Shown one piece after another: positions 17,549 to 25,219 of a DNA stretch of 64,000 nucleotides. Each line of letters begins with the position of its first letter. Positions within the stretch are counted from its first letter, which is position 1. The notes under the pieces are model-generated. The model saw only the letters and a program-made list of their open reading frames with translations, was not told the DNA's origin and searched no databases. The DNA lies in contig NZ_BJDN01000003.1 of assembly GCF_005405165.1 (NCBI RefSeq), positions 99,013 through 163,012 on the forward strand. The letters run 5' to 3'. The translations under genes and the position numbers were made by a program. Origin of the DNA: Loigolactobacillus binensis. GTDB lineage: Bacteria > Bacillota > Bacilli > Lactobacillales > Lactobacillaceae.

Positions 17549-18247
17549 TCACTTAAATAAATTATCCCCATGAAAAATAGTTAATAGCAGACCCAAACCG
17601 AGTAGGCCTGCGCAAAATAACCAATCCGGCCAATTGATTACATAATGTTGAGAATAGGTTCGGGTTTCATCGCTTGAAAAGCCGCGTGAAGTCATTGCAG
17701 TAGCTAATAATTCTGACCAGCGAATTGTTTTGACTAATAATGGTGTGACTATTTTAATTGAAAAATAGTTGTTGGTAATTCCGCGTGACCTTAAACTATT
17801 GATTGTATTACGGTATTCATGTGGAATCATTGGCGCCATATGAAAGGCGGCCATTAAACCATAGGCAAAAATTGCTGGCAAATGTAATTGCTGCTGTAGC
17901 GAATAAATGAAGGCTGTCATGGACGTGGTGGCGGCAAATAGGCTACCGGTAAAGCCAAAACAATAAATTCTTGAAGCCAAACCAATTGCATATTGTAGAG
18001 AAGAAATGTTGGTTGTTCCGTGCTGGTTATCGCGATAAAAAATCAGTCCCGTGAAGAAAACGCCGGCTGCAGCTAAAGTCAGAAATACTGAAAGTAACAA
18101 CAATTTTTTCACTGGTAGGTAGTAACTGACTAACAATAAAAAAAGTACGGCTAGAACAGTGTTAAGTAATACATTATTTTGAAAAGAAACGAGCAAGGCC
18201 AGCGCCAAAATGGTGCCGAACTTTACGGTTGGATTCAGTTTTTTCAT
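17549..18247 (-). CDS. ykoC: Energy-coupling-factor transporter transmembrane component (YkoC-like)
   Basis: 232-residue T component with five to six membrane helices. NSLRSRG near residue 152 and TAMTSRGF near residue 185 are the XRG coupling motifs that contact the ATPase. With the double ATPase, YkoE and YkoF it forms the system proposed to import the thiamine precursor hydroxymethylpyrimidine. Start ATG 18247 has SD AAAGGAGA. Its first 74 bases overlap the end of the ATPase gene. Confidence 0.88.
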   Translation of the reverse strand: MKKLNPTVKFGTILALALLVSFQNNVLLNTVLAVLFLLLVSYYLPVKKLLLLSVFLTLAAAGVFFTGLIFYRDNQHGTTNISSLQYAIGLASRIYCFGFTGSLFAATTSMTAFIYSLQQQLHLPAIFAYGLMAAFHMAPMIPHEYRNTINSLRSRGITNNYFSIKIVTPLLVKTIRWSELLATAMTSRGFSSDETRTYSQHYVINWPDWLFCAGLLGLGLLLTIFHGDNLFK

Positions 18248-19583
18248 TGGCCGTCTCCTTTACAAATTGATTGAAATTAAGTGTATAGTCGCAAAAATCA
18301 TTTAATAACCGATCATCGTGGCTAACAATTAAAATTAATGTTCCAGTAGCGGCCTTTTCACTAAGCAAAGTCATTAATTGCCAGGCGTTACGCAGATCTT
18401 GACCATAAGTTGGTTCATCGACTAACAAAATAGGAATCGGTCGCTCAAGTAAGCAGGCTACTGCCAAGCGGCGTTGTTGTCCTTGACTCAATAAAAATGG
18501 TGATAAATCACATTTTGTCAGCAGGCCCAATTTGCTCAGTTTATTAGTTGTTACGGGTGCATGGTTACCATTTGCTAATTCTCTGGCTACGCTGGCTTCA
18601 ATAAACTGATCTTGGGGATTTTGCATGATCCAACTCATTTTGCTAAAGGCCGCGTGTTTAGTTAATAGGTGATCTTTAAAATAAATCTTCCCCGCATATT
18701 TTTCTTGCTGCAGTATGGCCCGAAAGAAAGTGGATTTGCCAAGCCCGCTTTTGCCGGAGATACCGATCATTTCGCCAGCATAAAAAGTGTAGTTAGGCAG
18801 ATTGATAGCGTAGTCGCGAATCGGTAATTGAAAATGGTCAAAATATAAAAGTGGGCTTCCTTTTTTAGTTGATTTGGATCGATGTGGTAAAGTAGCGCGG
18901 AGCCGATTTTCTTGTTTCAGCAATTCTTCTGTAGAAACAACATGAAAATTATCTTGTAAGACTAACCATTCATGAATCCAAGTATTTACCAGATCTAAGC
19001 GATGATCGATCAACAAGATACCAACTTGTTTGTTTTTTTGTAAGATTTTAAGTTTTGTCAGTAGAAAGTCGATTGTCGCCTGATCAAGATTGGCAAAAGG
19101 CTCATCGAGTAGTAAGTATTTGCTTTCTAAAACGACGCAACAAGCTAAGGCAACAAGTTGTTTCTCCCCACCGGACAGTGTGGTTAACGCTTGGTTTGCT
19201 AAATGCAGAATACCGCAAAAGGCCAAAGCGTCATGAACCATTAAGGCCATCTTCGATACTGGCACAGCACGGTTTTCCAGGCAAAAAAGTAATTCTTCCC
19301 GTGGCGTTTCCATGCAAAACTGTGTATCAGGATTTTGAAACATTAAACTGACAAAGGGGATGCGACCTTTGGGAGTTAAATCAACCATATTTTTGCCATC
19401 AATCAAGCAGTTGCCGGTATCAAAACTGGTTTCAGCTAAACCGGCTAGCAAATGGAATAAAGTGCTTTTACCTGATCCGGAAGGGCCATAGATACCTTTA
19501 ACTTGTCCCGGTGTCAACTCAAATGAAGCACAAATAGGCTGATCATCTATGGTGAAAACACCAGAATTGACGATTAGGCTCAT
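18174..19583 (-). CDS. ykoD: Energy-coupling-factor transporter double ATPase (YkoD-like)
   Basis: 469 residues with two ABC ATPase domains. The first has Walker A GPSGSGKST (33-41), signature LSGGE and LLLDEPFANLD. The second has Walker A GKSGLGKST (about 275), a less usual signature LSQGQ, LLVDEPTYGQD and VSHDD. The fused tandem ATPase is typical of YkoD. It energises uptake of the thiamine precursor with YkoC/YkoE. It starts 2 bases after the ykoE stop and overlaps ykoC by 74 bp. Confidence 0.9.
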   Translation of the reverse strand: MSLIVNSGVFTIDDQPICASFELTPGQVKGIYGPSGSGKSTLFHLLAGLAETSFDTGNCLIDGKNMVDLTPKGRIPFVSLMFQNPDTQFCMETPREELLFCLENRAVPVSKMALMVHDALAFCGILHLANQALTTLSGGEKQLVALACCVVLESKYLLLDEPFANLDQATIDFLLTKLKILQKNKQVGILLIDHRLDLVNTWIHEWLVLQDNFHVVSTEELLKQENRLRATLPHRSKSTKKGSPLLYFDHFQLPIRDYAINLPNYTFYAGEMIGISGKSGLGKSTFFRAILQQEKYAGKIYFKDHLLTKHAAFSKMSWIMQNPQDQFIEASVARELANGNHAPVTTNKLSKLGLLTKCDLSPFLLSQGQQRRLAVACLLERPIPILLVDEPTYGQDLRNAWQLMTLLSEKAATGTLILIVSHDDRLLNDFCDYTLNFNQFVKETANEKTESNRKVRHHFGAGLARFFSK

Positions 19584-19585
19584 TA

Positions 19586-20185
19586 TTACACCCCGCTTGC
19601 CTGTTTGGAATGGTTGTTCTGAGCAATTGGATAGCTATTAAGAATGCCCATAGTATTCAAATGATCACAGATCAGCTTAACTGCTACCGCTGAAAATAAT
19701 AGAGCGGAAAGCAAGCGGATCACAAAAATAGCCAGCAGTAACTGCCATTTTAAATCAACAAAGTCTGATCGAACGATACCCCAAATAAAGCTGGTAATGG
19801 TTGCGCCGACAGCACCAATAATCAATGAGGACCAACCAAATTTATGATAACGCGTAGCGGCAAAACCAGCTTCGGTCCCGATACCCTGGACGAAGCCGCT
19901 GACAAAGATAATTGGGCCGTAAAAATTACCCATGAAAACTTCTAACAAGGCAGCAATCATTTCAGTTATTGTCGCTGCACCAGGTTTACGTAAAATATAA
20001 CCGGCAAAGGCTGCCGCCATAAACCATACCCCAAAAATAAATTCATTAGCCAAAACGGACAAACCTAATGGTGTCAACAAGGTTCCCAATAAAACACCTA
20101 ATTGAACGGCACCAATATAGATCACGCCGAAAACTAAGGAGGCAATACCTACCATAATAACGTCTTTTAATTCCCACTTAAACAT
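19586..20185 (-). CDS. ykoE: Thiamine-precursor transporter substrate component (YkoE family)
   Basis: 199-residue membrane protein with five or six hydrophobic segments, of the YkoE family (S component for hydroxymethylpyrimidine). Typical stretches: LANEFIFGVWFMAAAFAGYILRKPGA and EVFMGNFYGP. I choose the ATG at 20185 because AGGAG lies 7 bases before it; the ATG at 20191 is too close. The start overlaps the end of ykoF. Confidence 0.88.
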   Translation of the reverse strand: MFKWELKDVIMVGIASLVFGVIYIGAVQLGVLLGTLLTPLGLSVLANEFIFGVWFMAAAFAGYILRKPGAATITEMIAALLEVFMGNFYGPIIFVSGFVQGIGTEAGFAATRYHKFGWSSLIIGAVGATITSFIWGIVRSDFVDLKWQLLLAIFVIRLLSALLFSAVAVKLICDHLNTMGILNSYPIAQNNHSKQASGV

Positions 20186-20726
20186 GTGCATTCTCCTTTA
20201 GCGATGGACTATTAACAGAAACCGTTGCTTCGATAATATAATGAGCCAAATTTTCATGTGCATAAGCTAAGGCAGCTTCAAAATAAGCAAATAATTGATT
20301 AGCCGTGCCAGTTAACACGGTTGCATAGTGAATTGATTTTGGTTTTAGTCCCATTTTTTCAGCCAAATTAACGATGTGCTCAATTTCTGGCATATAGCGG
20401 CCTTGGCCAAAAGTATAGAACGCATATTTGCAGTCTACGCGAAAGTTGCCATTTTTAACATTGTTGGTCTGATTAGGACGAGTTGGTTGATCAGTCAAAA
20501 AATTGTCGCCGGCTGTGTCACCGGGACAACCCTTAGAGAATGTAAATTCACCTACCATATGGGTAGTGGGGTCATAGGCGTTAATAAATAAACCACTTGC
20601 AGCGTCAATAACACTTTCCGGTTCGCCGCGATAGAGTGTACTAAATAGGTCGGTTTGGCTCCAAACTGCCTCAGTGTTTGTTTGTTGGACACTGCTAATT
20701 ATTTGTTCTGCAAAGTTGTCTTTCAT
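20178..20726 (-). CDS. ykoF: YkoF-family thiamine/HMP-binding protein, main frame
   Basis: 182 residues holding most of a YkoF protein, which binds thiamine or its pyrimidine precursor through two ferredoxin-like repeats. EAVWSQTDLFSTLYRGEPESV and FSKGCPGDTAGDNF correspond to the first repeat and KYAFYTFGQGRYMPEI starts the second. The ATG at 20726 has no SD and sits inside what should be the conserved strand YxPMxDNF; the preceding residues are encoded in another frame at 20723-20785. So either the gene carries a frameshift, or two pieces are made by stop-restart at the ATGA overlap. Confidence 0.75.
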   Translation of the reverse strand: MKDNFAEQIISSVQQTNTEAVWSQTDLFSTLYRGEPESVIDAASGLFINAYDPTTHMVGEFTFSKGCPGDTAGDNFLTDQPTRPNQTNNVKNGNFRVDCKYAFYTFGQGRYMPEIEHIVNLAEKMGLKPKSIHYATVLTGTANQLFAYFEAALAYAHENLAHYIIEATVSVNSPSLKENAHV

Positions 20727-20785
20727 CGGGAATAAACTAACTCGACACCCGTAATATCAAAATGACCAATATCACAATTTTCCAT
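20723..20785 (-). pseudogene. N-terminal piece of ykoF, out of frame
   Basis: ATG 20785 has a good SD (GAAAGGA, 8 bases) and reads MENCDIGHFDITGVELVYSR before TGA. This is the expected YkoF N-terminus. One more C in the CCC run at 20728-20730 would give YSPMKDNF and join it to the main frame. The simplest reading is a one-base deletion; sequencing error or coupled re-initiation (ATGA, 20723-20726) are alternatives. Confidence 0.7.
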
Positions 20786-20829
20786 TTTTATCATCCTTTC
20801 GTCTTCTTTTTATTTTCTTGCAAAATAAT

Positions 20830-20881
20830 AAAAAAACGTCCCCTCCTTTTTATCCACTCGTAGATAAAAAATCAGGAACGC
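20830..20881 (-). terminator. TPP-controlled terminator before ykoF
   Basis: On the minus strand a long stem (CGTTCCT…TTTTTATC with GGATAAAAA…GGGGACG) is followed by seven T, directly downstream of the TPP aptamer. Thiamine diphosphate binding would favour it. Confidence 0.65.
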
Positions 20882-20890
20882 AAATTAATA

Positions 20891-20979
20891 GCGTTGACAC
20901 TTTCCTACGTTGGTATTAACCAAATCAGGTTCAAAGGGACAAGACAATTGTCTATCTCAGCATAATGCGCCCCTAGTGG
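20891..20979 (-). promoter_or_regulatory. TPP riboswitch (THI element)
   Basis: Minus-strand conserved elements occur in order: CTAGGGG, GCTGAGA, CCCTTTGAACCTGAT, GGTTAATACC and GTAGGAAAG. These define the TPP aptamer. It controls the ykoF-E-D-C operon by premature termination, supporting a role in thiamine-precursor import. Confidence 0.95.
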
Positions 20980-21078
20980 ATAATTATTAAGTTATATTAC
21001 AATGTGAGTGTAGCATATGAAAAATGAAATGACAACGCTTAATCTGGAGAAAGTATACTAGCTGTTGATGGATTGTTT

Positions 21079-21170
21079 AAAATAGATAAGTACAGCACCC
21101 GTTTAATTATAGAAATAGAGAGCGTATTTATTTTCTAAGCAATTTTGAAATTCAATAAGTGTAGCTATTT
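21079..21170 (+). repeat. Dispersed ~92-bp repeat, copy 1
   Basis: Closely matches 25054-25143 in the same orientation: both begin AAAATAGATAAGTA and end AAATTCAATAAGTGTAGCTA followed by TTT, with a diverged centre. In this copy the central hairpin has decayed. The surrounding 20980-21372 shows nothing else I can name. Confidence 0.75.
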
Positions 21171-21372
21171 TGTAAGCACTTAAATAATAAATCGGTTTTA
21201 AATACAAATTTGATTTATAACATAAATAGCTTTTATGAAACAAGGTTATTGGTCGATTTGTATCCGTTATGTTATTGAGTGTTTACTATCTATTTGGTAG
21301 TAATGTTATTTAATTAGCCATTATTGCTGATAAAGTAGTGATGAAATATCAAATTAATTAAATTTAAGACAT

Positions 21373-21407
21373 AAAAAATTGAGTAATGATGTACTACTCA
21401 ATTTTTT
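21373..21407 (-). terminator. Terminator downstream of flavin oxidoreductase
   Basis: 13-bp perfect stem AAAAAATTGAGTA / TACTCAATTTTTT just after the minus-strand stop at 21421; T run on that strand. Confidence 0.75.
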
Positions 21408-21420
21408 ATTATGGTTATGA

Positions 21421-23361
21421 TCAGAGCTGATTAGCTAATGCCATTGCCGCTTCTGTTGCATTATTAGCTTGCCCAGGTTTATTTGCATCACCAATCGTAT
21501 AAACTTGTGTATCAGTATGGGTCAAGGCATCTTTTAGCGGATTGTATGATCTAACCCCCATTGCAAGAATAATATCGTCAAAGCCACCAATACATTTCTC
21601 TACACCATTTTGTTCATAAATGACATCATTATTATCGTTTCCGGTAAATTTTTTGACAGTTGCACCTAAAATGAATTCTGTATGACCATTTTCCAATCGG
21701 TTTAATAGATGATCATGTACGCCAAGAATCGTGTCACTGGCAATGGTAGATTTTAATTCGATAATAGTTGCTTGGCGATTATGCTCACGCAAGAAATCGG
21801 CTGTTTCAGCACCAACCATTCCGCCACCAACGATCAAGCAATTTTTGCCAACAGTTTGTTTGGCGTCAATAACATCAATCGCATTCTTAAAAGTGGAATT
21901 ATGAATGCCCGTAATATTGGGAATAAGCGGTGTTCCACCAGTAGCGATGATAGTGATGTCAGGATTTTCCTGTGTTAATAGCGCTTGATCGACTGGACAA
22001 TTCAAGTGATAGTTAACGCCATATTTTGCGCCCATTGTCAGATAGTATTTAATGGCACTGTTCAATAAACTTTTAGCAGGCGGGATGGCACCAATTCTAA
22101 ATTGACCACCAAGTTGGAAACCTTTTTCATATAAGTTTACTTTATGGCCACGTTTGGCTAAAATCCAGGCACTTAAGAGTCCTGCAGGGCCGCCGCCAAC
22201 AATCATAATCTTTTTCGGTGTAGTTGTTGGTGTGAATTTATATTGACCCTCGTGTCCCGTACGTGGATTAACTAAACATGATATTTTTAATTTATTCGGA
22301 TCCATTAAATAACCGACGCAAGATTGTAGACAAGAGATACAAGGTGAAATTTCATCTAAATTACCAGCTTTAACTTTGTCAGGAAAGTGCGGATCAGCAA
22401 TGGATTCGCGACCAAGGGCAACAAAATCAGCTTGATGATTATCGACAACTTCTTTTTGAATTTCAGGTGTGTTAAGCCGACCAACTGCAATGACCGGAAT
22501 ATTGACTACTTGCTTGATTTGATGCGCATTTTCTACATTGAAACCGGACGGTGTATCTTGGGGCATAAACATGTAATCTAAGCTTGCATAAGTACAAATG
22601 GAAACGTTGATCGCATCAGCACCGGCTTCTTCTAAATAGCTTGAAATCTGCTTGGTTTGGGAAATATCTAAACCACCAGGAATTTTTTCGGTGCCACTGA
22701 TTCTAAAAATGACCGGGAAATCAGCGCCACACTTTTGCTTAATATTATGAATGATATCACACGCAAATTTTGCTCGACCCCGGATAGATCCGCCATATTC
22801 ATCAGTCCGTTTATTGACTTGAGGTGACAAGAATTGAGCAACTAAATAGCCATGTGCACCATGAATTTCAACTGCATCAAAGCCGTTATTCTTAGCACGT
22901 TTAGCTGCATCACCAAATTTTTCAATCAAATCCAGTATTTCTGGTTTAGTGAGTGCACGGGGAACTTCGTCAAATACTGGACAGGCAATGGCAGAAGATG
23001 ATACAGGTTGGTGGCCGATTAATTGGGCGCTTGTTTGACGACCGGAATGCTGAAGTTGAACGGCGATCTTTGCTCCATTTTGGTGTACGCTATTCGTCAA
23101 TTTGTGCCACGAAGAATCAAACTCATTATTCCATAAACCTAATTGGCCTGGAGTGCAGATGCCATCCTTCGTGACTGCAGTTACTTCAACGATGATCAAA
23201 CCAAATCCACCACTAGCACGTTCGGTATAATAGTCAATTGATTGTTGTGAAGGTTCACCAGATAGATTACCATAGCTTGTGCCCATTGCTGGCATGACAT
23301 AGCGATTTTTGATTTCTAGGGTACCAATTTTTTTACTTTCAAAGAGATTAGTGAAATTCAT
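21421..23361 (-). CDS. NADH:flavin oxidoreductase / 2,4-dienoyl-CoA reductase-like (OYE family with Fe-S)
   Basis: 646-residue two-part enzyme. The N-terminal old-yellow-enzyme barrel binds FMN (EIHGAHGYLVAQFLSPQVN, RTDEYGGS). A cysteine cluster CISCLQSC…SCLVNP (about residues 343-363) binds a 4Fe-4S cluster. The C-terminal half has two dinucleotide sites (IMIVGGGPAGL and CLIVGGGMVG) for FAD and NAD(P)H. The family reduces activated C=C bonds (enoates, dienoyl-CoA). The substrate is unknown. It is divergent from a PucR-type regulator. A second, similar enzyme lies at 60740. Confidence 0.88.
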   Translation of the reverse strand: MNFTNLFESKKIGTLEIKNRYVMPAMGTSYGNLSGEPSQQSIDYYTERASGGFGLIIVEVTAVTKDGICTPGQLGLWNNEFDSSWHKLTNSVHQNGAKIAVQLQHSGRQTSAQLIGHQPVSSSAIACPVFDEVPRALTKPEILDLIEKFGDAAKRAKNNGFDAVEIHGAHGYLVAQFLSPQVNKRTDEYGGSIRGRAKFACDIIHNIKQKCGADFPVIFRISGTEKIPGGLDISQTKQISSYLEEAGADAINVSICTYASLDYMFMPQDTPSGFNVENAHQIKQVVNIPVIAVGRLNTPEIQKEVVDNHQADFVALGRESIADPHFPDKVKAGNLDEISPCISCLQSCVGYLMDPNKLKISCLVNPRTGHEGQYKFTPTTTPKKIMIVGGGPAGLLSAWILAKRGHKVNLYEKGFQLGGQFRIGAIPPAKSLLNSAIKYYLTMGAKYGVNYHLNCPVDQALLTQENPDITIIATGGTPLIPNITGIHNSTFKNAIDVIDAKQTVGKNCLIVGGGMVGAETADFLREHNRQATIIELKSTIASDTILGVHDHLLNRLENGHTEFILGATVKKFTGNDNNDVIYEQNGVEKCIGGFDDIILAMGVRSYNPLKDALTHTDTQVYTIGDANKPGQANNATEAAMALANQL

Positions 23362-23452
23362 AATAAGATTTCCTCCTTTATTTACAGTACTAATTCTAGA
23401 TTACCAATCAAATAATTATAATATGTGATATGATGAACTTTATAGAATGAAT

Positions 23453-23469
23453 TTGTGCATTAAGCACAA
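23453..23469. promoter_or_regulatory. Candidate operator between oxidoreductase and PucR-type regulator
   Basis: TTGTGC-ATTAA-GCACAA, a perfect 6-bp inverted repeat in the divergent promoter region, 23 bp before the regulator start. Confidence 0.35.
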
Positions 23470-23492
23470 TAAGAGATTGGGTAGTGATCATT

Positions 23493-24707
23493 ATGGCGAC
23501 TAAATCTAGTGGTGAAATATTTTTTGATGCGGTTTACGAAGGAACTGATACAGCAAAGCTAATCAATCTAGCCTATGAATTATTAAATAACCCAATTATG
23601 GTGACTGACGAAACCTTTCATGCGCTATGTTTGAAGCGTGATAAACCGGTGAATGATCCAGTTTGGCTTGACGTTGAACAAAAAGGATACTGTAGTGAAG
23701 ATTATGTATTGAGTTTTCGAGCAGACCCAGTTTCGACAATGCTTTTTCAACAAACTCAAGCGATAATATATAAAACAGGTTTGGCAATAAAAATGCCCCG
23801 GATCTTGTGTCGTATTAATAACCGAGAAAAAACGCTAGGCTATGTGATTCTTTTTGCTGCAGAGCGAAAACTTGTAGAAGACGATCGTTTAGTTGTTATG
23901 AATTTGGCTAAAGCGCTAAGTTTAATTTTACGAGGTAAAGGCGGGCTCACTCAGATGAATAATTCGCGAGATATTGCATTATTATTACGCGATTTAATCC
24001 TTAAGCCGGCCATATCTCCAGAAGAATTGGCCGAAAAAAAGCGCGCATTGCCACACTTGAAAACCTATTTTCAAGTTGTTGTTTTAGATAGCATTCAAAA
24101 GCGCTATGTAGCGTATTTAGAACGGAGTATTACCTCAATCTTGAACGTGCTCTGTGTGTTGCATGCCAGCGATGATCAACTTATTATTGTGATAAATACT
24201 GATACAGCAATCACCGATTTAACTAACATAGAGAGAATTTGTACTAAATACGCTATTACTGCTGGTATTAGCTGGAAGTTTAAAAATTTAGCGCTTGCTC
24301 GAGACTACTATAATCAGGCTTGTCGTGCCATCGATTTTGGCTTATCTGGGCAGCTTAACGATTATGACCATTATTATTTGCTGCATATTTTGAGTTATAT
24401 TCCGACACCATTATTGAATACAATGATCTACCCAAGCTATCGTAAATTGCGAGAATACGATATAAAAAATGCTAGCAGCTACTGTCAGACTCTGATCAAT
24501 TATTTTGAAACTGGACTAAGTGTCAATGAAACGGCTAATCGGTTGCATATTCATCGAAATACGATGAAATATCGGATAGATAAAGCTGAAGTAATTGGTG
24601 AGTGTGATCTGAACGATGAAAATACGCTTTTAAAAATATATTTATCGAGCTTGATCTATGCCTGCTTGGAGCAAGGGCAATTAAAGTTAAACATTGGCCA
24701 TGGATAA
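23493..24707 (+). CDS. PucR-family transcriptional regulator
   Basis: 404 residues. The C-terminal PucR-type helix-turn-helix reads NYFETGLSVNETANRLHIHRNTMKYRI (about residues 345-371). The middle resembles GGDEF-like regulator domains of CdaR/PucR proteins, and the N-terminal ~120 residues form a sensor-like part. It is divergent from the flavin oxidoreductase, so it probably switches that gene in response to its substrate. ATG 23493 is preferred to the upstream in-frame GTG, which would overlap the GGGTAG that may act as SD. Confidence 0.8.
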   Translation: MATKSSGEIFFDAVYEGTDTAKLINLAYELLNNPIMVTDETFHALCLKRDKPVNDPVWLDVEQKGYCSEDYVLSFRADPVSTMLFQQTQAIIYKTGLAIKMPRILCRINNREKTLGYVILFAAERKLVEDDRLVVMNLAKALSLILRGKGGLTQMNNSRDIALLLRDLILKPAISPEELAEKKRALPHLKTYFQVVVLDSIQKRYVAYLERSITSILNVLCVLHASDDQLIIVINTDTAITDLTNIERICTKYAITAGISWKFKNLALARDYYNQACRAIDFGLSGQLNDYDHYYLLHILSYIPTPLLNTMIYPSYRKLREYDIKNASSYCQTLINYFETGLSVNETANRLHIHRNTMKYRIDKAEVIGECDLNDENTLLKIYLSSLIYACLEQGQLKLNIGHG

Positions 24708-24721
24708 AAATCATAAATTAG

Positions 24722-24772
24722 AAAAACGTACCGATAGAAGTTTTGCAAAAACTTTTATCAGGTACGTTTTTT
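24722..24772 (+). terminator. Terminator of the PucR-type gene
   Basis: AAAACGTACC pairs with GGTACGTTTT, with an inner AAGTTTT/AAAACTT stem. The T tract runs straight into the 12-bp tandem repeat. Confidence 0.7.
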
Positions 24773-24942
24773 AGCGTCAGTTTTAGCGTCAGTTTTAGCG
24801 TCAGTTTTAGCGTCAGTTTTAGCGTCAGTTTTAGCGTCAGTTTTAGCGTCAGTTTTAGCGTCAGTTTTAGCGTCAGTTTTAGCGTCAGTTTTAGCGTCAG
24901 TTTTAGCGTCAGTTTTAGCGTCAACTTTAGCGTCAACTTTAG
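24771..24942 (+). repeat. 12-bp tandem repeat array (14 copies)
   Basis: TTAGCGTCAGTT repeats head to tail with AGCGTCA recurring every 12 bases from 24773 to 24936. The first 12 copies are identical; the last two read TTAGCGTCAACT and then decay. The array begins in the T tract of the terminator. It is open in several frames (SVSF or LTLK repeats), but no SD or start supports a gene. Likely a slippage-prone minisatellite. Confidence 0.9.
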
Positions 24943-25053
24943 CTTAGTCGTTTTAAGTGACAGATATGGAATGATTCATGACTGTTTTTGTAGTGGAATA
25001 TTCCGTTAGATTGGTGTATCAAGCAGTTATTTAACTTTCATCCTTTAGTTATT

Positions 25054-25143
25054 AAAATAGATAAGTAAAATACACCCTCAATTTTAAATAGAGGGTGTAT
25101 TTATTTTCTAATCAACTTTGAAATTCAATAAGTGTAGCTATTT
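25054..25143 (+). repeat. Dispersed ~92-bp repeat, copy 2, with terminator-like hairpin
   Basis: Same ends as copy 1 at 21079. Here the centre is an intact hairpin, AAATACACCCTC (25068-25079) with GAGGGTGTATTT (25091-25102), which could terminate transcription. The rest of the 24943-25178 gap holds nothing I recognise. Confidence 0.75.
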
Positions 25144-25178
25144 CCGAATGAAGGAAGAAACAAGATGTACTTTTTTTA

Positions 25179-25193
25179 ATGTAATCGGTTACT
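25179..25193 (+). promoter_or_regulatory. cre site before PRD regulator
   Basis: ATGTAATCGGTTACT fits WTGNAANCGNWNNCW throughout and contains the palindrome GTAATCGGTTAC. It is 26 bp before the ATG of the next gene. Confidence 0.55.
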
Positions 25194-25219
25194 TATCATT
25201 AAAGTGCGGGGTGAGATAA

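Noticed and set aside
24771..24942. CRISPR array
   Set aside because: The repeats are 12 bp and directly adjacent, with no spacers and no cas genes nearby.
24743..25009. Open frame through the 12-bp array giving SVSF repeats (and LTLK on the other strand)
   Set aside because: A 12-bp unit keeps frames open by chance. There is no SD and the frame starts inside the terminator hairpin.
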